Shown here piece after piece: positions 17,461 to 24,828 of a DNA stretch of 64,000 nucleotides (positions are counted from its first letter, which is position 1; every line of letters begins with the position of its first letter). The stretch spans positions 18,631 to 82,630 of the forward strand of contig NZ_JANIOA010000020.1 in NCBI RefSeq assembly GCF_025175675.1. The letters are read 5' to 3'. This DNA comes from Sedimenticola hydrogenitrophicus (GTDB taxonomy: Bacteria; Pseudomonadota; Gammaproteobacteria; Chromatiales; Chromatiaceae). A program made the position numbers and the translations under genes. The notes below the pieces were generated by a model that was not told the DNA's origin, made no database searches, and worked only from the letters and a program-made list of their open reading frames with translations.

Positions 17461-17747
17461 GTAACTACTTACCCGAGGTGTCCATGAAAGCACCACCAAT
17501 GCACCACGGAGGCACAGAGGACACGACACAGAGGTTAACTGAGCAATGTAGCGTGGCGGATTATTGGAGCAGCCATTGCACTCAGATCCCCTCGACCCTG
17601 TAATGCACCGCTTACGGACTACAGGATGGAGTTGTCAGTGGTACAGGGGTGTACCATTTACGGACCAGAGGATGGACCCGTAAGAGAATCTTGTGGTTTC
17701 TCTGTGATCTCTGTGTCTCCGTGGTGCGGATAGGGGTGAGTAGTTAC
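17461..17747. mobile_element. MITE-like element, GTAACTACT ends, composite interior
   Basis: A 287-bp spacer segment bounded by GTAACTACTTACCC (17461-17474) and GGGGTGAGTAGTTAC (17733-17747), the same ends as the 259-bp elements at 22462 and 44465. Its interior is different. GCACCACGGAG (17501-17511) pairs with CTCCGTGGTGC (17717-17727), and this arm extends imperfectly over about 28 bp. A copy of the hairpin repeat also found at 63850 lies inside (17638-17683). No 8-bp flanking duplication is visible, so it may be old or rearranged. No convincing gene lies in it. Confidence 0.6.
17638..17683. repeat. Short hairpin repeat, copy 1
   Basis: About 46 bp similar to 63850-63895, containing the hairpin GGTACA-GGGG-TGTACC and then a (C/T)GGACC(A/T)GAGGATGGA block. 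The paired change relative to the other copy suggests the hairpin is conserved as a structure. Confidence 0.5.
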
Positions 17748-17755
17748 GTCAGAAG

Positions 17756-18802
17756 TTACAAATCCAGGTCCAGGGAGGGGTTCTCTTCATACCGGGCGAC
17801 GATTTCCAGCGCCTCGCTCCAGCGCGGATCGAGGTGCAGAGCCTCCCTGGCGAGGGCCTTTCTGCCGTGCATGCGCACCAGCCGCATCTGCGCTGCCGGA
17901 TCGCTGTGGTCGGCCAGCGCCGCCAGCACCTCGGCGGCACCCGCCGGGTTATTGCAGACCAGTACCATATCGCACCCCGCCGCCAGCGCCGCCCGGGCCC
18001 GTTCGGCATACCCCCCCGCCTGTTCGGCGGCGGCCATGGTGAGGTCGTCGCTGAAGATCACGCCCTGGAAGCCGAGCTGATTGCGCAGGACATCCTGCAA
18101 CCAGTAGCGGGAAAAGCCGGCCAGTTCCCGGTCCGCCTGCTCATAGATCACATGGGCGGGCATGATTGCCTCCAGCCCGTAATCGATCATGCGCTGAAAC
18201 GGCACCAGATCCTCCATCAGCAGGTGGCCCGTCGGGCGACGATCCACCGGCAATTCGCAATGGGAGTCTTCGGTCACGCCGCCATGCCCGGGGAAATGCT
18301 TGCCTACCGCGGCCATCCCTGCCTCATGGACGCCCATCATCCAGGCATGGGCCAGCTCGGCCACCACCACCGGCTCCGCGCCAAAGGCGCGGTCGCCAAT
18401 CACGCTGCTGAGCCCAAGCCCCAGGTCCAGCACCGGGGCAAAACTGAAATCCACGCCGACGGCGCGCAATTCCGCGGCCATCAGCCAGCCGATGCGCTGG
18501 ATGATGGATTGAGCCTTTTTTGTATTGGTCCGATTCAGTTCGCCAAACCAGGCAGCGGGCGGCAGACGGGTAAACCCCTCCCTGAAGCGCTGCACCCGCC
18601 CCCCCTCCTGATCTACGGCGATCAGCAGAGGCGGGGTACGCAAAGCATGAATATCCGCGATCAGCGCGGCGACCTGTTCCGGTGAGGCGTAATTCCGGCT
18701 GAACAGTATCACCCCACCGGCGGCGGGATGGGCCAGCATCTCCCGCTCTTCCCGGGTGAGCACCGTGCCCTTTATATCCAGCATGAGTGGACCGTGGCTC
18801 AT
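17756..18802 (-). CDS. nagZ: Beta-N-acetylhexosaminidase NagZ
   Basis: A cytoplasmic family 3 glycoside hydrolase of 348 residues. It removes N-acetylglucosamine from anhydro-muropeptides in peptidoglycan recycling and so influences AmpC induction in other bacteria. The loop bearing the His-Asp acid/base pair, KHFPGHGGVTEDSHCELPVD, is intact. The nucleophile Asp lies in GVIFSDDLTMAAA near residue 248. IAVDQEGGRVQRF is the substrate-pocket motif. The start at 18802 gives the usual N-terminus (MSHGPLMLDIKGTVLT). The MITE-like element begins 8 bp beyond its stop. Confidence 0.96.
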   Translation of the reverse strand: MSHGPLMLDIKGTVLTREEREMLAHPAAGGVILFSRNYASPEQVAALIADIHALRTPPLLIAVDQEGGRVQRFREGFTRLPPAAWFGELNRTNTKKAQSIIQRIGWLMAAELRAVGVDFSFAPVLDLGLGLSSVIGDRAFGAEPVVVAELAHAWMMGVHEAGMAAVGKHFPGHGGVTEDSHCELPVDRRPTGHLLMEDLVPFQRMIDYGLEAIMPAHVIYEQADRELAGFSRYWLQDVLRNQLGFQGVIFSDDLTMAAAEQAGGYAERARAALAAGCDMVLVCNNPAGAAEVLAALADHSDPAAQMRLVRMHGRKALAREALHLDPRWSEALEIVARYEENPSLDLDL

Positions 18803-18894
18803 GGAGCGAATTCCTCAATCATCATTTTTTCAATCGGTTATACTGTGCGGCTTGTTGATCGAGCATTACAGATTAAACCGATTTGGAAGTAAAG

Positions 18895-19305
18895 ATGCGT
18901 TTTATAACCCTGCTATTGAGTGTCATGCTCGTCCTCTCGACCCCCCCACTGTCAGCGGCGGAAGCGAACGTGGATAAGGCCGAAGCGCCCGGGACGCCGG
19001 CCTATTACGAGCTCTCCCCCTCCATCGTGGTCAACGTCAAGGGCAAGGCAAAGTATATCCGTTGCGACGTACAACTCATGACCCGGGACGAGACCAAGCT
19101 TTCCGCCATCAGTCTGCACGCCCCGGCACTGCGCCACGAACTGATCCTGCTGCTGAGCGATCAGCAGGGAGCCGAGATTCGCACCACCAAGGGCAAGGAG
19201 AAACTGCGGAAGGTCGCGCTCAAGTCACTCCAGGGCGTGATGAAAAAGCTGGTGGACGATGAGACGATTGATGAGCTCTTCTTTACCACCTATCTGGTTC
19301 AATAA
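18895..19305 (+). CDS. FliL-like protein outside a flagellar cluster
   Basis: A 136-residue protein of the flagellar basal-body-associated FliL type. The N-terminus is a short membrane or signal segment (about residues 4-19). The C-terminal domain shows YYELSPSIVVNVKGKAKYIRCDVQLM and the closing VDDETIDELFFTTYLVQ, both typical of FliL, which binds the stator-rotor region on the periplasmic side. No flagellar gene is near. Such stand-alone FliL paralogues occur in gammaproteobacteria and their role is unclear. The start is the ATG at 18895, giving the membrane segment directly. Confidence 0.8.
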   Translation: MRFITLLLSVMLVLSTPPLSAAEANVDKAEAPGTPAYYELSPSIVVNVKGKAKYIRCDVQLMTRDETKLSAISLHAPALRHELILLLSDQQGAEIRTTKGKEKLRKVALKSLQGVMKKLVDDETIDELFFTTYLVQ

Positions 19306-19311
19306 CCGGTC

Positions 19312-19812
19312 TCAGCAGCGCTCGCGTATATCCACAACAGTACCCACCGACACCCGCTCGAACAACTCGATCAGCTCCCGGTTGCGCATCCGGATACAAC
19401 CGTGGGAGGCCGCCTGCCCCATCGGTTCGCTGTCCGGGGTACCGTGGATATAGATAAAGCGTCTCAGGCTGTCGACGGAACCACCGCGGTTTCTGCCCGG
19501 TTCCAGTCCGCTCAGCCAGAGGATACGGGTCAGTATCCAGTCGCGCCCCGGATTAGCGGCGGCGAGTGCGGGGGTATAAATCTCGCCGGTGTGCCGGCGA
19601 CCGACGAATACGCTGTTTTCCGGCAGTCCATCGCCGATTTTCAGGCGGATACGGTGCAGACCCCGTGGGGTACATTCGCTGCCCCGGGATTCGCCCGCCC
19701 CATTACGCGCGCTGGAGATGGCATAGGTGGCGATACAGGCGTTACCGGACCGTAGCCGCAACTGCTGTCGCTGCAGGTCTATCTGAATATGTTGGTCCTG
19801 ACGCTTCACCAC
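19312..19812 (-). CDS. L,D-transpeptidase (YkuD domain)
   Basis: A 166-residue YkuD-domain protein. The catalytic motif IHGTP...GQAASHGCIRMRN is intact, with the nucleophilic Cys in SHGCIRM near residue 140. No signal peptide is visible at the predicted start, which is unusual, since these enzymes cross-link or anchor peptidoglycan in the periplasm. The true start may differ, or export may need another signal. The start overlaps the CYTH gene by 7 bp, so the two are co-translated. The FliL-like gene converges on it with 6 bp between stops. Confidence 0.85.
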   Translation of the reverse strand: MVKRQDQHIQIDLQRQQLRLRSGNACIATYAISSARNGAGESRGSECTPRGLHRIRLKIGDGLPENSVFVGRRHTGEIYTPALAAANPGRDWILTRILWLSGLEPGRNRGGSVDSLRRFIYIHGTPDSEPMGQAASHGCIRMRNRELIELFERVSVGTVVDIRERC

Positions 19813-20273
19813 TGCGAATAGGGGTGCTTCACCAGGCTGGCGTTGTAATAGCGGGGATCTCCAGACACCTCTTCACCGGCCCAGGGGGGCAGCTCGAACG
19901 GCTCATCCTCGGAGCTGAGTTCCACCTCCGCCATGATCAGCCCGCTGTTCTCGCCCGCGAACAGATCCAGATCCCACACGTGCCCGCCCCAGCGCACCTT
20001 ATATCGTGTCTTGTCGATAAAGGGCTGCTCGGCCAGCCGTGCCAGTATTTGCTCGGCATCCTCCAGTGGGATCGGATACTCGAACTCGGACCTCGTTATG
20101 CCCTTTGTCGCACTTTTGAGATTCAGGCAGGCGCTGTCGCCGGTGATGCGGACCCGCACGGTGGCGTTCGGCTGATTGGCGATGTAGCCCTGCTTCAGTA
20201 TCGCCTCAGAGAGAATGTTATCCTGCCATTTATCGTTAATAACAAGGAACTTGCGTTCTATTTCTAAAGCCAT
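19806..20273 (-). CDS. CYTH-domain phosphatase (triphosphate tunnel metalloenzyme)
   Basis: A 155-residue single-domain CYTH protein. The signature EIERKFLV is at residues 4-11, and the tunnel's alternating charged residues follow (TVRVRITGDSACLNLKSA, SEFEYPIPLEDAE, IDKTRYKVRW, LIMAEVELSSEDEPFELP). Bacterial relatives hydrolyse inorganic triphosphate or act on thiamine triphosphate, and class IV adenylate cyclases share the fold. I would call it a probable tripolyphosphatase. It lies between rlmD and the transpeptidase gene on the same strand. Confidence 0.9.
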   Translation of the reverse strand: MALEIERKFLVINDKWQDNILSEAILKQGYIANQPNATVRVRITGDSACLNLKSATKGITRSEFEYPIPLEDAEQILARLAEQPFIDKTRYKVRWGGHVWDLDLFAGENSGLIMAEVELSSEDEPFELPPWAGEEVSGDPRYYNASLVKHPYSQW

Positions 20274-20286
20274 TTATCCAGTCCGT

Positions 20287-21618
20287 TCAGGATTTTCCGA
20301 AGAGCGCGATCGACTCGACATGGGCGGTGTGCGGGAACATATCCATCACCCCCGCCGCGACCAGCCGATAGCCGTGCCGGTTGACCAGTTCCCCGGCGTC
20401 CCGCGCCAGGGTGCCCGGGTAGCAGGAGACATAGACCATGCGCTTCACCCCCAGCCGGGGGAGGTGTTCCAGCACCTCGGCCGCGCCGGAGCGCGGCGGA
20501 TCGAGCAGCACCTTGTCGAAACGTTCGCGCAGCCAGGGCTCTTTCTGTAACGAATCATACAGGTTGGCCGTGTAGTAGCGGCTATTTTCGATGCCGTTGC
20601 GCCGTGCGTTATCCCGGGCCCGGGCGACCAAGCCCGCATCTCCCTCGACGCCGACCACCTCCGCCACGCCTCTGGCAATCGGCAGGGTGAAGTTGCCCAG
20701 GCCGCAGAACAGGTCCAGCACCCGGTCTTCCGGCGCAACCGCCAGCAGTTCCAGGGCGTGCTCGATCATCAGGCGGTTGAGGTCGCTGTTCACCTGGGTG
20801 AAGTCGTTGGGTAAAAAGTGGATGTGCAGGCCATAGTCCGGCAGGTCATACTGCAGATCCGCCGGCTCGCCGCTCAATGGCTCGACGGTGTCCGGGCCAC
20901 CGGTCTGGGTGTAGACATCGATCTCCCGCTCCTTGCCGAACGCCAGCAGCGCCTGTTCATCCGCCGCCGACAGGGGCTCCAGGATCCGGAACACCAGCAC
21001 ACACCGGGAGTCGCCCATGGCCACCTCGATCTGGGGCACACGCTCCTTGATACTGAGTGACCCGATCAGTTCACTCAGGGGAGTAAGCAGCCGACCCACC
21101 CGGGGATGCAGAATATGGCACTCGGAGAGATCCGCCACATAGGGGGAGCCACGCTCACGAAATCCCACCAGTACCTTGCCCTTCTTGGCCACGTATTTAA
21201 CCCCGAGCCGGGCCTTTCGCCGATAGCCGAAGGCGTCGCTGCCGACCAGTGGCGCCAGCAGCTTTGCCGGCGCCACCTTGCCGATACGCTGGAAGGCGTC
21301 CATCAGCGCGGTCTGCTTGGCCTGTATCTGCGCTTGGGTCGATTGGTGTTGCAGCGAACAGCCGCCACACACGCCAAAGTGCGGGCACTGGGGCGCCACC
21401 CGGTCAGGCGACGCGGAGATGATCTCGAGGGCTTCGCCCTCATCAAATTTCTTCTGTACGCGGGTATAGCGGAAACTGACGGTCTCTCCCGGCAAGGCGC
21501 CATGGATAAACACCGCCTTGCCGTCGATGTGCGCCACCCCGCGACCGTCATGGCTCAGGGCATCGATACCGGTCACGACCGGATCTTGCGGTAACTTGCG
21601 TCTTCTTGAGCGTCCCAT
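20287..21618 (-). CDS. rlmD: 23S rRNA (uracil-1939-C5)-methyltransferase RlmD
   Basis: An SAM-dependent methyltransferase (RumA) of 443 residues. A TRAM RNA-binding domain (IDALSHDGRGVAHIDGKAVF) is followed by an iron-sulfur site with three Cys in CPHFGVCGGCSLQH near residues 77-88 and the fourth in LSECHILHP. The SAM fold shows DRVLDLFCGLGNFTLPIA, and the catalytic Cys lies in MVYVSCYPGTLARD. The length and domain order match E. coli RumA. A 13-bp gap separates it from the CYTH gene, so they may be co-transcribed. Confidence 0.95.
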   Translation of the reverse strand: MGRSRRRKLPQDPVVTGIDALSHDGRGVAHIDGKAVFIHGALPGETVSFRYTRVQKKFDEGEALEIISASPDRVAPQCPHFGVCGGCSLQHQSTQAQIQAKQTALMDAFQRIGKVAPAKLLAPLVGSDAFGYRRKARLGVKYVAKKGKVLVGFRERGSPYVADLSECHILHPRVGRLLTPLSELIGSLSIKERVPQIEVAMGDSRCVLVFRILEPLSAADEQALLAFGKEREIDVYTQTGGPDTVEPLSGEPADLQYDLPDYGLHIHFLPNDFTQVNSDLNRLMIEHALELLAVAPEDRVLDLFCGLGNFTLPIARGVAEVVGVEGDAGLVARARDNARRNGIENSRYYTANLYDSLQKEPWLRERFDKVLLDPPRSGAAEVLEHLPRLGVKRMVYVSCYPGTLARDAGELVNRHGYRLVAAGVMDMFPHTAHVESIALFGKS

Positions 21619-21662
21619 GAAACCAGATCAATCCTCATTCGGTTAATAACAACGGCAGCACC

Positions 21663-21815
21663 GTAGCCTGGATGAAGCCGCCCCCCAACTGGATGAATCG
21701 CATGCACCCACGGCGGCGAAATCCGGGAAGCAGTCTCGACTAACCACCCTGGATTCCACCCGTCTGAGGCTGTGCGCCTGTTAGGTTCCTATGGAGCGGG
21801 CTCCATCCAGGCTAC
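21663..21815. repeat. Palindromic intergenic repeat (GTAGCCTGGATG ends)
   Basis: GTAGCCTGGATG (21663-21674) and CATCCAGGCTAC (21804-21815) form a perfect 12-bp inverted repeat around about 130 bp. The sequence between contains an ATCCGGGAAGC motif. It fills the spacer between rlmD and the DUF1318 gene. Similar repeats are common in gammaproteobacterial spacers, and no gene is seen. Confidence 0.7.
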
Positions 21816-21818
21816 AAC

Positions 21819-22433
21819 CTATTTCTGTACCCAGCCGCCCTGTGCATTCTGATACCACCAACCCCGGGAGGCCTTCTCTACCCAGGTGCGGGCGAAGGTG
21901 GCACGGATCTCCGGCTCCCATTCGGGGTGACCGTTGGCATCGGCAATCGCCCGGTAGAGCGCGCTGCGGTCACTGTTTTCGCTGCTGATGAGCCCCTGCA
22001 CCTTGTTACGCTCTTTCAGCGGGATGGCCGCGGCATCGTGCACCGCGATCATGGCGTCCCGGGTAAAGCCGATGGCGCCGTTGTTGTAGTGGGGTGTCAG
22101 GGCACTGTTGCGGCTTTTCATGCTGGCCTGCAGTTTGCGGACGGCCGCTGAGCTGGCGTTAAAATCGGGTTGCGCCGCCTGCGCTGACGGAATCAGAAAA
22201 TCGATTGCCCCGGTAGCGATGGCTCTGAACAGTGGATTATCCAGTGAGGAGCTCTTGTTTTCACCCTGCTCCCGCTCTTTCTGTTGTTGCTGCTTTTCCT
22301 TGCCCAGGATGTCATCCACTATCCGTTCCGCCGCCTCTTCAGCCTGGGCGGCGGGGAAGTAGATGTTGATCGTGACGCAGGCCGCGAGCAGGACCAGGGT
22401 AGCCAGCACAGTGCCTATTTTAAATGTTTTCAT
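21819..22433 (-). CDS. DUF1318 (YdbL-like) lipoprotein
   Basis: A 204-residue predicted lipoprotein with signal peptide and lipobox LLAAC (Cys near residue 19). The mature N-terminus VTINIYFPAAQAEEAAERI is followed by a Gln/Glu/Lys-rich coiled linker. The C-terminal DUF1318/YdbL domain ends GWWYQNAQGGWVQK. In E. coli YdbL is a small soluble periplasmic protein encoded with ydbH and the lipoprotein gene ynbE, all acting in phospholipid transport to the outer membrane. Here a ydbH-like gene lies just upstream and no separate ynbE is seen. The lipidated TINIYFP head may therefore supply the YnbE part, which is inference. A MITE separates the two genes. Confidence 0.83.
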   Translation of the reverse strand: MKTFKIGTVLATLVLLAACVTINIYFPAAQAEEAAERIVDDILGKEKQQQQKEREQGENKSSSLDNPLFRAIATGAIDFLIPSAQAAQPDFNASSAAVRKLQASMKSRNSALTPHYNNGAIGFTRDAMIAVHDAAAIPLKERNKVQGLISSENSDRSALYRAIADANGHPEWEPEIRATFARTWVEKASRGWWYQNAQGGWVQK

Positions 22434-22453
22434 CCACTTAGCTCCTTTATCTT

Positions 22454-22461
22454 CATTTATT
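22454..22461. repeat. 8-bp target duplication, left of MITE A
   Basis: CATTTATT here is repeated exactly at 22721-22728, immediately outside the element's terminal repeats. Confidence 0.85.
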
Positions 22462-22720
22462 GTAACTACTCACCGGGTCTATAAGTGATTGGTCTGCCTT
22501 GTTGGCCGATCTTGATGGCGCCTCGAATCCGGCCCCTTTTTCAGATTCAAGCCTGCCCTTGTTTGAGCGAAGCGAGTTTGGGCAGGCGCTGAAAATGGAG
22601 CCGGATTCGAGGAGATAAGCCATCACGTGAGGCCGGCAAGTTAGGCCGATCACCCCGTGAGCACTGGTGGATGCGCCTACCGGCTTATCCACCCTACATC
22701 CTTACCCCGTGAGTAGTTAC
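22462..22720. mobile_element. 259-bp MITE, IS66-type ends (copy A)
   Basis: The ends GTAACTACTCAC (22462-22473) and GTGAGTAGTTAC (22709-22720) are perfect 12-bp inverted repeats, flanked by the 8-bp direct repeat CATTTATT. Nested inside are CCTCGAATCCGGC (22521-22533) with GCCGGATTCGAGG (22600-22612), and GCCTGCCC (22551-22558) with GGGCAGGC (22580-22587). The whole element could fold into one long hairpin. It is the inverted, same-length counterpart of 44465-44723, with about 18 differences by hand count. IS66-family elements have ends starting GTAA and make 8-bp duplications, so such a transposase probably moved it. It inserted 4 bp past the ydbH stop. Confidence 0.9.
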
Positions 22721-22728
22721 CATTTATT
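22721..22728. repeat. 8-bp target duplication, right of MITE A
   Basis: CATTTATT, an exact direct repeat of 22454-22461. It ends 3 bp before the ydbH stop codon on the minus strand. Confidence 0.85.
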
Positions 22729-22731
22729 CTA

Positions 22732-24828
22732 CTATTCGACAATGGGTGACGCACCCGACGCGATCTGTTTCAGCTTGCTGACCAATACCTGCCAATCGGT
22801 TTCGCGATTGAATCCCATGATATCGATGCGCGGTATGCCGCCGCCTTTCACCAGGTAGTAGCCTCTCTCGGCCGACTCGATTCCGCCCATGTGGCAGACG
22901 CCGCGTTCCAGGCGGCAACTGATACCCAGCCGGTCATATCCAAACTCTTCGAAGATTCTCAAAAAGCTCCGGGACAGGGCACCGGAAACGCCCGAGCCGC
23001 CCAGGTTGGAGATATTATCCACCGCCTTCTGGCTGATACGGTGTCGACTCTTGTCATCCGCCGGGGTGGCAAAGGCCGCGTCAAATGAGACCGGGGCCCA
23101 CTCTTCCAGCCTGAGGTCGGTGACCCGGCCCGCCAGTTTCCCGGTAATCTTACCAAATGAGAAGGTACGGGTCAGAGTTTCCAGGTCGATATCCTTCAAT
23201 TCCAGATCGGCGGTCAATGCAGGTAGTGCGCCGAACAGATCGTCCAGCTGGAGATCGCGGATCACAATCGCCCCATCGAAGACCTTCACCAGTGCCACGC
23301 CATCCACGGCAATGACTCCGTGCTCGTAAGAGAGCCCCGGGATCATCCCGGAAAGCTGGCCCGCCAGCGGCGGCCAGCCGACGGCACTACTGATTGCCGC
23401 CATACTGATCGGTGTGAGATAACCCTGAAAGCGGACCTTTGGACCGGCTTCACCCCGCGCCAGTTCAAAACTTTCCGCCCGCAGCTCGCCATCCAGTACC
23501 GGAATGTTGGCCTGATTCACCAGGGAGACGGTATCCCCGGAAAGATTCAGCGCGACGTCCGTCGCCCCCAGGGTGATGCCGCCAAACAGATGTCCCCCCT
23601 GCCAGCTGATACGGCTCTCCCGGGCGTGCTTGCTGGACCAGTTGATTTCACCATCCAGGTCATACAGGGCGAATTGTCCCTGGCCGTCTCCCCGCTGCTG
23701 TATTCCCTGCTCGATATAGACATCCTGGAGGTCGATGCGGATCCGGCTGTCGTCGGCCCGATGGCTGATATCCAGGGCGAATCGCCCAGCCAGTTCTATA
23801 TCCTCCAGTTGGGGATTGGCCAACACCGGCAGGAGATTGTCACGAAAAAGCCCGGCGAGATCCGCCGGTTCCGATGTCAGATTCAATGAGACCAGCTGCG
23901 GTTCGGGCTGCAGGGAGAATTCCGCCGCCCCGTTAAATTTCAGACGCTCCGGCTGGCTGAATCTGAATTGCTCGAGAGAGATCAGTGAACGGTCGGCCCG
24001 ATACCGGTAGGTGGTCTCCAGTGACAGGGGGTGTGCAGAGGGGGAGAGATAAAACTGCGGCGTCAACAGTTCTCCGGCGTTCAGCGCCAGCCGCTGGGTC
24101 CCGGCCCACTGCCCCTTGGTCGGCGATACCTCGCCCCGCCACTGTCCCGCCAGTCCCTGGCCGATGTAGCTCCCGCTGGTATCGGCAAAACCGACATGGC
24201 TGAAATCGAGCCGGCTGCTGCCCTGCAGGAGCTGCGCGCCGACGCCCCGCAAGGTCGCCGACAGCCCCAGCCCGCCACTGAGGGAGAAACGCTCCACCGA
24301 CTCCGCCAGGGCCGCATGCACTGTTCCCAGGCGCTGGATATCCAGCCCTTTCCCATTCAGCGACAGGTGCCACCGCTGCCGGTCGATGTTGATCAAGGCG
24401 GCCAGTTTTCCACCAGACAATGGAATATCATCTAGTTGTATATCAATAAGTTGTGAATCTATCTTCCAGTCTATTCTTGATTTTATTCCGACCATTTGCT
24501 GCCCATTCAGGGTCAGGTCGAGCAGACCTTCCTGGCAACTGATCTGCCTCCCGGTAATCTTGCCGGCCCGGCAGTCGAAACGGAACATGCGTAGCGGGAC
24601 CGGCAGCGCGGGGTGTCTGATCTCCTCGGCGGAAAGGATAAAACGGTCCTGGGAAGCATGGAGGTCAACCTGCAGTGCCAGCCCGCTGGCCTGCCAACCC
24701 TCGCCCCCGAGATCGCCCAGGGTCAGCGTCAGCCGATCCGCCGCCCGCAAGGACAGGGAGCTAGCCAGCAGCAGGCAGAGAAGGACCGCCGGCAGGGGTA
24801 TGGTGAGTTTATTCAGCCGGAAAGACAC
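22732..24828 (-). CDS. YdbH-like AsmA-family intermembrane lipid transport protein
   Basis: A 698-residue envelope protein with an N-terminal membrane anchor or signal (about residues 9-29). Long beta-rich AsmA/TamB-type repeats follow, as expected for a periplasm-spanning groove. The C-terminus (GVSGALSRSFLRIFEEFGYD, then VCHMGGIESAERGYYLVKGG) is the DctA-YdbH domain signature. E. coli YdbH works redundantly with TamB and YhdP to carry phospholipids to the outer membrane. E. coli YdbH is longer (about 880 residues), so this is a compact version. Its start overlaps the cysM end by 20 bp, and the DUF1318 lipoprotein gene lies downstream beyond the MITE. Confidence 0.87.
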   Translation of the reverse strand: MSFRLNKLTIPLPAVLLCLLLASSLSLRAADRLTLTLGDLGGEGWQASGLALQVDLHASQDRFILSAEEIRHPALPVPLRMFRFDCRAGKITGRQISCQEGLLDLTLNGQQMVGIKSRIDWKIDSQLIDIQLDDIPLSGGKLAALINIDRQRWHLSLNGKGLDIQRLGTVHAALAESVERFSLSGGLGLSATLRGVGAQLLQGSSRLDFSHVGFADTSGSYIGQGLAGQWRGEVSPTKGQWAGTQRLALNAGELLTPQFYLSPSAHPLSLETTYRYRADRSLISLEQFRFSQPERLKFNGAAEFSLQPEPQLVSLNLTSEPADLAGLFRDNLLPVLANPQLEDIELAGRFALDISHRADDSRIRIDLQDVYIEQGIQQRGDGQGQFALYDLDGEINWSSKHARESRISWQGGHLFGGITLGATDVALNLSGDTVSLVNQANIPVLDGELRAESFELARGEAGPKVRFQGYLTPISMAAISSAVGWPPLAGQLSGMIPGLSYEHGVIAVDGVALVKVFDGAIVIRDLQLDDLFGALPALTADLELKDIDLETLTRTFSFGKITGKLAGRVTDLRLEEWAPVSFDAAFATPADDKSRHRISQKAVDNISNLGGSGVSGALSRSFLRIFEEFGYDRLGISCRLERGVCHMGGIESAERGYYLVKGGGIPRIDIMGFNRETDWQVLVSKLKQIASGASPIVE

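Noticed and set aside
17388..17603. A 71-residue open frame between peroxiredoxin and nagZ
   Set aside because: It runs into the MITE-like element and repeat DNA and shows no conserved motif.
22453..22692. A small open frame (starting MDKPVGAST) inside MITE A, mirrored at 44490 in copy B
   Set aside because: Both copies keep it only because the DNA is near-identical; it spans the terminal and inner palindromes and has no start-site support.
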